Below are positions 37,165-45,339 of a DNA stretch of 45,339 bases, one piece after another (within the stretch, counting starts at the first letter, position 1; every line of letters begins with the position of its first letter). Under the pieces are notes generated by a model. The model did not search any database. It was not told the DNA's origin and saw only the letters and a list, made by a program, of their open reading frames with translations. The stretch comes from Ectobacillus funiculus. Lineage in GTDB: Bacteria; Bacillota; Bacilli; Bacillales; Bacillaceae_G. Position numbers and translations under genes: made by a program. Location of the stretch: the NCBI RefSeq assembly GCF_004138295.1, contig NZ_SCFM01000055.1, positions 1-45,339 on the forward strand, given 5' to 3'.

Positions 37165-37229
37165 TAAAAAATCAAGGACAGAATCATACGATTTGCAAAA
37201 TATGCGCTGCAACTGCTTTATCCTGTCCT
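37165..37229 (-). terminator. Hairpin with T-run between gmuC and gmuD
   Basis: AGGACAG (37175-37181) and CTGTCCT (37223-37229) enclose a 41-base loop with an inner GCAA/TTGC pairing. On the minus strand TGATTTTTTAAAAATTT follows. It may be a partial terminator or a processing site that sets PTS versus hydrolase levels. The 144-base gap is otherwise empty. Confidence 0.45.
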
Positions 37230-37258
37230 CTTTGCGCTATCGTGTAACAAACAACAAC

Positions 37259-38554
37259 TTATACAGCTTGATCCATTTCTTCTTTCTCTTTTTTCACATT
37301 GACACGGTCAATCACTTTTAGGAATGGGAACCAAATGACAAATACGATTGCCACATTAACAAGCTGCAATAATCCTCCAGCGAGTGAGTTAGTCGCCATG
37401 ATACCATTAATGAATACTGGAACAGTCCAAGGTACTGTAACACCAGTTGGCGGTGGAACTAGACCTGAAGCCATCGCAAAATAAGACACTAACGTAACAA
37501 TCATTGGTGAAAGTACCCAAGGAACAATAATTAATGGGTTCATCACAATCGGCAATCCAAAAATAATCGGTTCATTTACGTTGAAGATACCAGGTCCAAG
37601 ACCAAGCTTTGCGACTTGCTTCATTTGCTTGCTCTTCATAAAGAATAGAATCGCAAGCACTACGGCTAATGTCATCCCTGTTCCGCCCATACCTACTGTA
37701 TAGATTTCCATGAACGGTTTGGAAATGATATGCGGAATAGGTTTGCCGGCTGTATACGCATCTAAGTTTTCAATTTGTAATGTATTCCAGATTGGATCCA
37801 TGATAGAGTTGATAATGACTTGTCCATGCAAACCAAAAAACCATAATATTTGAATTAAGAAAATCGCAATAAGAGTAGGGATAATACCACTGCCTAATCC
37901 CACTAATGGAGCTTGGATGGCTTTATAAATCACATCATGCATATTTGTGTTAAATACTTGCGTCACAAGTATATTGATCACTAAAAATACAGTTAACGTT
38001 AGAAACGCCGGAATAAGTGCTGCGAATGACTTTGCGACAGCCGGCGGTACGCCAGGAGGCATCTTGATTGTAATGTTTTTCTGAACAATTTTACGGTAGA
38101 TTTCAGCAGAAGCAAAGGCTGTAATCATGCCAAGGAACATCCCTTTCGCTCCAAGACGATCTACCGGAATGACACCTGTAACAGCTTGACCTGCCTCAGG
38201 CTGAAGCATAAATGGTGTTAAAATCAAGAAGGACACGAGGGCAATGGCACCACCAAAAACCGCTTCAACCTCATAACTCTTCGATAGATAGTACCCGATA
38301 CCAAAGACAACGAAAATAGACATGATTCCCATTGTGGACGAGGACGCAATTCCAAACATATCACGAAATGTGGCAATCGCCTCTTCGCTCATCAACTTAT
38401 TTAAGAATGGCAAGTTCGTTAACACAACAAAGATAGAACCAAAAATGGTTAATGGGAATGATAACATAAACGCATCACGTAAAACGGTTAAATAACGACT
38501 GTTATTTAGCTTCCCAGCTATCGGAACAAGATATCGACTTAATTTTTCAAACAA
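37259..38554 (-). CDS. gmuC: PTS oligo-beta-mannoside/cellobiose transporter subunit IIC (GmuC)
   Basis: A 431-residue membrane subunit of the lactose/cellobiose PTS family with about ten hydrophobic segments. Family stretches include the FGLHGQVIINSIMDPIW region and FNVNEPIIFGLPIVMNP. It carries the sugar across the membrane while GmuB phosphorylates it. It starts 32 bases after gmuA. Length and position match B. subtilis gmuC. Confidence 0.93.
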   Translation of the reverse strand: MFEKLSRYLVPIAGKLNNSRYLTVLRDAFMLSFPLTIFGSIFVVLTNLPFLNKLMSEEAIATFRDMFGIASSSTMGIMSIFVVFGIGYYLSKSYEVEAVFGGAIALVSFLILTPFMLQPEAGQAVTGVIPVDRLGAKGMFLGMITAFASAEIYRKIVQKNITIKMPPGVPPAVAKSFAALIPAFLTLTVFLVINILVTQVFNTNMHDVIYKAIQAPLVGLGSGIIPTLIAIFLIQILWFFGLHGQVIINSIMDPIWNTLQIENLDAYTAGKPIPHIISKPFMEIYTVGMGGTGMTLAVVLAILFFMKSKQMKQVAKLGLGPGIFNVNEPIIFGLPIVMNPLIIVPWVLSPMIVTLVSYFAMASGLVPPPTGVTVPWTVPVFINGIMATNSLAGGLLQLVNVAIVFVIWFPFLKVIDRVNVKKEKEEMDQAV

Positions 38555-38586
38555 AGAAGTTCCTCCTCTCAGCTGCTAGAATCTTT

Positions 38587-38919
38587 TTATAGGTTTTTTG
38601 TTTTAAATATTTCAAGCAATTCCTTAACAAGTTCTTTCATTGTTAATGTTGACATCAGATGATCTTCCGCATGTATCAGAAGTAAAGCAAATTCAGTTTT
38701 ATTTCCTGAAGCTTCCTGCTGCACCATGTTAAAATGAATCGAATGGGCAACCTTTAAATCTTCTTCTGCTTGTATCAAAAGATTGTCCGCTTCTCCAATA
38801 TTTCCTTCTCGGTATTCTCGCAAGGATTGAATAATTTTACTTCTTGCATTCCCGCTATGAAGAATGAGCATAAAATTAGTTTGTTCATCAGTTAACGATG
38901 TAAAATCGATTTTTTCCAT
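38587..38919 (-). CDS. gmuA: PTS lactose/cellobiose-type subunit IIA (GmuA)
   Basis: A 110-residue helical IIA protein. The active-site His lies in LLIHAEDHLMS near residue 82, the usual place in the lactose/cellobiose family. It accepts phosphate from HPr and passes it to GmuB. It begins 3 bases after the gmuB stop, with its ribosome binding site spanning the junction. Confidence 0.93.
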   Translation of the reverse strand: MEKIDFTSLTDEQTNFMLILHSGNARSKIIQSLREYREGNIGEADNLLIQAEEDLKVAHSIHFNMVQQEASGNKTEFALLLIHAEDHLMSTLTMKELVKELLEIFKTKNL

Positions 38920-38922
38920 TGT

Positions 38923-39231
38923 TTATTCCCCCATTAAACGAAGTGCTTGTTCATATGCTTTTTTCCCATCAGCCATTCCATACGCCATCATGTCGATCAC
39001 TTCTACTTTAATTCCATATTTATCTGCTTCTTTTTGAAGCTCTCCTTTTAAAAAGCTCATTTGTGGTCCAATTAAGACACAATTAGCCTCGGCCATTTCT
39101 TTCTTAGCCTGATCTTGTCCAACCGCCCAAATTTTCGCCTCTTCGCCAATCGTTTGTACATATTGATCCATTTTTGTAACTAACAGACTTGTTGACATAC
39201 CTGCACTACAAGCTAATAAAATCTTTTTCAT
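38923..39231 (-). CDS. gmuB: PTS lactose/cellobiose-type subunit IIB (GmuB)
   Basis: A protein of about 102 residues. The phospho-acceptor Cys is in KILLACSAGMSTSLLV near the N-terminus, the signature of cellobiose-type IIB. First gene of the operon. I choose the ATG at 39231; AAAGGAG lies about 10 bases upstream. The TTG at 39240 is too close to that site. Confidence 0.92.
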   Translation of the reverse strand: MKKILLACSAGMSTSLLVTKMDQYVQTIGEEAKIWAVGQDQAKKEMAEANCVLIGPQMSFLKGELQKEADKYGIKVEVIDMMAYGMADGKKAYEQALRLMGE

Positions 39232-39262
39232 TATGATCAAACTCCTTTACGTCATTTTTTAT

Positions 39263-39289
39263 TTTAAGCGTTTTCCAAAATCGCTTACA
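39263..39289 (-). promoter_or_regulatory. cre-like sequence at the gmu transcription start
   Basis: TAAGCG (39265-39270) and CGCTTA (39282-39287) are inverted arms. On the minus strand TGTAAGCGATTTT and GAAAACGCTTAAA each resemble a cre box with two or three mismatches. They lie right where transcription should begin, a usual place for CcpA repression. Confidence 0.5.
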
Positions 39290-39295
39290 ATAACT

Positions 39296-39323
39296 ATTAT
39301 AGACATTTTATATTAAATGTCTA
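39296..39323 (-). promoter_or_regulatory. gmu promoter with a palindromic operator in its spacer
   Basis: On the minus strand the -35 box TAGACA (39323-39318) and the -10 box TATAAT (39301-39296) are 16 bases apart. AGACATTT (39301-39308) and AAATGTCT (39315-39322) form a perfect 8-bp inverted repeat over a 6-base gap that fills the spacer and touches both boxes. A bound GmuR dimer would block RNA polymerase. The match to GmuR is inferred from position. Confidence 0.7.
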
Positions 39324-39502
39324 GTCATTTATAAAAAAACATATAAACATTTTTAATTGTCTTCATTTTATTTTTTGATATAAGATAAGACTTATTCATT
39401 ATGCCGTTTTTCAGTTATGTTGTTGAAGGTATAACTTTGAATAGTAAATAAGAATAATAAGCGTATTAGCTAAATGAAAAGATATAAATCAAGAAAGAAA
39501 CT

Positions 39503-39639
39503 AAAGAAAACTCGTCAATTGGCGAGCCCTTTCCTTGAACGAAGACAGAGGGATAGCTGCCCTTATACTTTACCCCTAAAATTTTTCGCTACATTGAATT
39601 ATCTTCTAGTTAGAAATTTATACTTTCTTACAGTGTAAA
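39503..39639. repeat. Dispersed intergenic repeat, copy E
   Basis: Complete copy: head hairpin CTCGTC-AATT-GGCGAG, linker with GAAGACAGAGGGATAG, left arm TTATACTTTA, CCTAAAATTTTTCGCTAC block, and right arm TTATACTTTCTTACAGTGTA. On the minus strand the head hairpin is followed by TTTTCTTT and can end transcription. The remainder of 39324-39776 shows no gene. Confidence 0.75.
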
Positions 39640-39776
39640 CTAAGCCCCATTATTTCCGAACTACCCTCGTTTATTGCCTGCAGTATCTCATCCAAATATT
39701 CTCAATCATATTGTTTGAAAATAAATAGCATCAACTATAAAATGAATAGGTACTAACAAAACAGGAGGTAATTATC

Positions 39777-40382
39777 ATGATATCTTCAAATTCCCAATCT
39801 AAAGTAGCTCAATTCCGTCAGCCCACATATGAGATTGATCCGGTTTTCGTAAATCGTTGGTCTCCTCGTTCATTTTCAGAGAAGGAAGTTCCTGAGGAAG
39901 TATTGCTCAGTTTATTTGAAGCAGCACGTTGGGCACCATCTGCTTTTAACGTACAGCCTTGGAGATTTATTATCGCCCGTTCGCAAGAAGCTCGTGAGCA
40001 ATTCCATTCCTTCATTGGTGAATTCAATTTAACCTGGTGCAAAAAGGCGCCTGCCTTCGCCCTGATTATCTCAAAGGTGACTTCAGAACATGGCGATAAT
40101 CGCTCCCATGCATTCGATACAGGTGCAGCATGGGGCAGTTTATCGTTAGAAGCAGTCCATAAGGGGCTTATCACTCATCCAATGACCGGCATTGATTTTG
40201 ATAAAGCACGGGGAGTCCTTCAAATACCAGATGATTATGCTATTAATGCATTAGTTGCCATTGGCTATCAAGGTGAAAAGGATGCTCTTCCTGAAGCTCT
40301 TCAACAGCGCGAACAGCCATCTCCTCGCCGTCCTTTAGAGGAATCCATATTTGAAGGAAGCTTTGGCCAGCCCTTGAAATAA
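39777..40382 (+). CDS. Nitroreductase-family oxidoreductase
   Basis: A 201-residue flavoprotein of the nitroreductase superfamily, which uses FMN and NAD(P)H to reduce nitro compounds, quinones or similar. Seen: NRWSPRSFSEKEVPEEVLLS, the RWAPSAFNVQPWRFI segment and AWGSLSLEAVHKGL. AGGAGG precedes the ATG. Monocistronic: a terminator follows directly. No link with the neighbouring gmu operon is visible. Confidence 0.88.
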   Translation: MISSNSQSKVAQFRQPTYEIDPVFVNRWSPRSFSEKEVPEEVLLSLFEAARWAPSAFNVQPWRFIIARSQEAREQFHSFIGEFNLTWCKKAPAFALIISKVTSEHGDNRSHAFDTGAAWGSLSLEAVHKGLITHPMTGIDFDKARGVLQIPDDYAINALVAIGYQGEKDALPEALQQREQPSPRRPLEESIFEGSFGQPLK

Positions 40383-40397
40383 ATTGTGTAACAATAA

Positions 40398-40437
40398 ACA
40401 AAAAATGCTTAGCAAATTCCTACTAAGCATTTTTTGT
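40398..40437 (+). terminator. Terminator of the nitroreductase gene
   Basis: ACAAAAAATGCTTAG at 40398-40412 pairs with CTAAGCATTTTTTGT at 40423-40437, followed by TTTT. It starts 16 bases after the stop codon. Confidence 0.85.
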
Positions 40438-40587
40438 TTTATATGTATGCATTTTCCTTTGTCCTGTCGAAAAATTCTTGAGTGTTATCCACTGAAGCTA
40501 CTGCATAATGCCGCCGCCCCCGTGAAACATTTGCCAAAAAACCTTCTAATTGACCAATTATTTCCTACAACTTATGATTGATGTAAT

Positions 40588-40723
40588 AAAGAAAACTCGC
40601 CGATTGGCGAGCCCTGCCTTTGGGCGAAGACAGAGGCGTAGTTGCACCTACACTTTGTTCTCAAAATTTCCTGCTACGTCGAGTTCGCTTTTGACTAAAA
40701 ATTTATACTTTCTTGAAATGCAA
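40588..40723. repeat. Dispersed intergenic repeat, copy F
   Basis: Nearly complete copy: perfect head hairpin CTCGCC-GATT-GGCGAG, linker GGGCGAAGACAGAGGCGTAG, CAAAATTTCCTGCTACGTCG block and right arm AAATTTATACTTTCTTG. The outer right arm has diverged (AAATGCAAC). It lies between the nitroreductase terminator and the MFS gene. The rest of 40438-40587 is empty. Confidence 0.7.
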
Positions 40724-40764
40724 CAAAAAAAGATGAATAATATAAAACCAAAGGAGATGTTGAT

Positions 40765-40794
40765 ATGACACCATACGCAAGACCTCCCTGCTAA
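40765..40794 (+). CDS. Possible leader peptide of the MFS gene
   Basis: AAAGGAGATGTTGAT is followed by an ATG and the nine-codon frame MTPYARPPC with a TAA stop. It is in frame with the MFS start 78 bases later and no other stop intervenes. Either a regulatory upstream ORF or the start of a longer protein broken by a nonsense codon. Rare-type Pro/Arg codons and CCTCC stretches that could mask the next ribosome binding site make an attenuation role conceivable. Confidence 0.3.
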   Translation: MTPYARPPC

Positions 40795-40872
40795 GATGTA
40801 GAATCCAATCGTTCACGAGCACCTCCATTATTTGATTGGCTAAGTGCAATCAGAAATGAGAGGAGCTTCGTT

Positions 40873-42048
40873 ATGAACTATAGATTAAATATTTGGAAGC
40901 TATATGCGATACGATTTTTTTACAATCTAATACCTGCATATGTAATTGAAAGGTTATTTTGGGAACAAAGAGGAATGACCATCCAGATGGTCGTATATAC
41001 AGAAATAATTTTTGCCATAACCGTTGTTTTACTTGAGGTTCCAACAGGTATCATTGCTGATAAGTGGGGACGGAAGCAAATGATCGTGTTGAGCACCTTA
41101 TTAGAATGTTTCATGTTTCTTATACTGGTATTCGCAACGGAATTCTGGCATTTTGCAGCTGCTATTTTCCTAGCAGGCATTGCCCGTTCCGCAAGCAGCG
41201 GGTCGGAAAATGCAATGCTTTATGATTCATTGCTGCAAAATGGTCAAGAGCAAGCTTTTGAAAAGTATCTTGGTCGCTTGAACGTGTGTGATTTCACAGC
41301 AGCCATCATAGCAGCATTGTGTGGGAGTCTTTTGGCGAGCCGGTATGGTTTTGAGTTGAATTATTGGATATCGTTTGTCAGTATGCTTGTGTCTGTGTGT
41401 GTATCGTTGATGCTAGTTGAGACAGCTGTTAAAAGCAAATCCGATGAATCAACTGAGATTAAAGAACATATAAAAGCTTCCGTGCGCTTTTTCAGAAAAC
41501 ATCCAGGTGTTTATCTTGTGGTGCTTTCTGGCATGGTTACTGGTGCAGCCTTAAGCTTCATCGATGAGTTCTGGCAGCTTTATTTAAATAGATTGGAAAT
41601 CCCGGTTTTATATTCAGGCTTATTTTCGGCAGCCATTATGATTGTGAGACTTCCGGGAAATATAATTGCATATGTAATCAAAAGCCGGTTCCGTTACAGA
41701 ACAATACTGTCGGGCGTGACCGCTATTTTTGCTGTTGGGTTCATCTATATCTCAGTGATTAAGGACTATACGAGTTTGGTAGCAATCTTCCTCATTTGTT
41801 TGCTTTCAGGGATAATAGAACCTATTACAACCGGATACTTGCACCATCGAATCAATTCCTCCATGAGAGCGACCATTGATTCGTTTCAGTCATTAGGGCT
41901 AAATGTAGTTCTAATCATTACCGGTTTGGGCTTTGGTTATTTTTCATCCAAATTTGATGTTTTCGGTGGATATGGGTTCATTGCTTGTATTTGTGTTGCA
42001 TTCTTTGTTTATTTTTTAATCGCATCTAAGGAGACTATTGAACAATGA
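40873..42048 (+). CDS. MFS transporter, drug-efflux type
   Basis: A 391-residue membrane protein with about twelve helices. The loop between helices 2 and 3 has the MFS motif A (GIIADKWGRKQMIV). Its overall pattern fits 12-helix proton antiporters of the drug-efflux kind; the substrate cannot be told. GAGAGGAG lies upstream of the ATG. A strong ribosome binding site with a nine-codon frame lies 100 bases upstream. Confidence 0.85.
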   Translation: MNYRLNIWKLYAIRFFYNLIPAYVIERLFWEQRGMTIQMVVYTEIIFAITVVLLEVPTGIIADKWGRKQMIVLSTLLECFMFLILVFATEFWHFAAAIFLAGIARSASSGSENAMLYDSLLQNGQEQAFEKYLGRLNVCDFTAAIIAALCGSLLASRYGFELNYWISFVSMLVSVCVSLMLVETAVKSKSDESTEIKEHIKASVRFFRKHPGVYLVVLSGMVTGAALSFIDEFWQLYLNRLEIPVLYSGLFSAAIMIVRLPGNIIAYVIKSRFRYRTILSGVTAIFAVGFIYISVIKDYTSLVAIFLICLLSGIIEPITTGYLHHRINSSMRATIDSFQSLGLNVVLIITGLGFGYFSSKFDVFGGYGFIACICVAFFVYFLIASKETIEQ

Positions 42049-42156
42049 AGAGAGTGGACTTTGTGTCTGCAAGTAGTATAACTTGCTTCATGGGGTATTG
42101 AATCATGTGATAATAAAAAGCACTGTATGATACGTCTTTTTTGTATATACAGCGCT
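42049..42156 (-). terminator. Terminator-like hairpin after the MFS gene and small ORF
   Basis: At about 42116-42156, GCGCTGTATATAC and GTATCATACAGTGC pair imperfectly on the minus strand and are followed by TTTTTATTA. It lies just past the end of the 48-codon minus-strand frame and would end its transcript. It is also convergent to the MFS gene. No other gene in this stretch. Confidence 0.55.
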
Positions 42157-42174
42157 CTATTATCGTTACTTCAG

Positions 42175-42321
42175 TTACAAAACTGTTAAAGTAGTTACGG
42201 TTATAAATAATTCCACAATAGTTACCATAATTTTAATTAAAACAACAGCCGATAGACCGACAACCCCAAATAGACCTAGTCCAACAGCTAAACCCGTGGA
42301 TAAAAACCCGTGCTTCTCCAT
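42175..42321 (-). CDS. Small hydrophobic protein, 48 residues
   Basis: Not a known gene to me. It begins MEKHGFLSTG and then has one long hydrophobic stretch (about 9-48) with Gly-rich and Thr/Val-rich parts and a single Lys near residue 30. One or two membrane helices are likely. AGGAGG lies 11 bases upstream of the ATG and a terminator-like hairpin follows. It lies between the MFS gene and the rRNA operon end. Possible roles include a small membrane regulator or a toxin-like peptide; sequence does not decide. Confidence 0.5.
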   Translation of the reverse strand: MEKHGFLSTGLAVGLGLFGVVGLSAVVLIKIMVTIVELFITVTTLTVL

Positions 42322-42415
42322 ACCCGGATCAACCTCCTGTACTGAATTCTCTATCGTATAGGATGGTCAAATATTACCGCTAGTATTCACGTATTCTTAT
42401 TTTATTAGCTTAATA

Positions 42416-42449
42416 TAAAAAAATCCCTTCTGCAAATGCAGAAGGGATT
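42416..42449. terminator. rRNA operon terminator
   Basis: AATCCCTTCTGC and GCAGAAGGGATT (42422-42449) form a 12-bp stem over a 4-base loop. T-runs lie on both sides; on the minus strand TTTTTTTATA follows. It starts 8 bases past the 5S gene. Confidence 0.9.
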
Positions 42450-42456
42450 TTTTGTT

Positions 42457-42572
<116 letters not shown>

Positions 42573-42632
42573 CCTATTTAGGGATTGTAATATTCCCTCA
42601 AAACTAGATAACAAACTGTGTTATGCAATTGT

Positions 42633-45339
<2,707 letters not shown>

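Noticed and set aside
40384-40768. Two plus-strand frames of 65 and 72 codons after the nitroreductase gene
   Set aside because: One begins inside the terminator and the other runs through repeat copy F; no ribosome binding sites or family resemblance.

Overview
The window looks like chromosome of a low-GC, spore-forming Bacillaceae bacterium. The evidence is a tricistronic spore-germinant receptor operon with a small D-type gene, an IDEAL-domain protein, GGAGG-type ribosome binding sites with ATG/TTG/GTG starts, a gmu operon in the Bacillus subtilis order, and a 23S-5S rRNA end. The species cannot be named from sequence reading alone.

Layout. 1-560: decayed end of an IS200/IS605-type element with a tnpB-like fragment. 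685-1872: cellobiose/mannobiose 2-epimerase. 2236-2500: a dispersed repeat and a small deleted IS (MITE-like). 2588-4886: CitA/DcuS-type histidine kinase and its response regulator. 4887-5526: an apparently orphan Fur-type promoter. 5527-5898: IDEAL-domain gene. 5895-10093: germinant receptor operon, order A-C-B-D. 10976-24264 (all minus): GH26 mannanase, two GH1 enzymes, a heterodimeric ABC exporter, a YesL-like protein, and a sugar ABC importer (two permeases and a lipoprotein, no ATPase). 25070-28260 (plus): GH36 alpha-galactosidase and ROK kinase, divergent from the importer. 28310-30639: LacI-type regulator and a membrane-anchored sugar-binding protein. 30826-39231 (minus): gmuBACDREF followed by a GDSL esterase and a Gfo/Idh/MocA oxidoreductase. 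39777-42321: nitroreductase, MFS transporter and a 48-residue hydrophobic ORF. 42457-45339: 5S and partial 23S rRNA on the minus strand.

How the genes work together (inference from families and context). The region from about 11 to 39 kb reads as a galactomannan/glucomannan utilisation island. The secreted GH26 enzyme cuts the backbone. Oligosaccharides can enter by two routes: the ABC importer, and the GmuBAC PTS, which phosphorylates on entry. GH36 removes galactose side groups inside the cell. Three GH1 enzymes have Ser where non-phospho beta-glucosidases usually have Glu, which points to 6-phospho-glycoside substrates. The ROK enzyme next to GH36 lacks the zinc motif and could phosphorylate disaccharides brought in by the ABC route. 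GmuE (ROK) and GmuF (mannose-6-phosphate isomerase) lead to fructose-6-phosphate. The esterase could deacetylate mannan oligosaccharides. The 2-epimerase at the left edge is a plausible distant member.

Most unusual points: two decayed tandem copies of the gmuE 3' end between gmuE and gmuF; a gmu promoter whose -35/-10 spacer holds a palindrome, with cre-like sequence at the start site; a dispersed intergenic repeat that carries a terminator; an orphan Fur-type promoter; several unlisted small ORFs; and the second, ABC-fed mannan route. No CRISPR array, tRNA, prophage or replication origin was seen.
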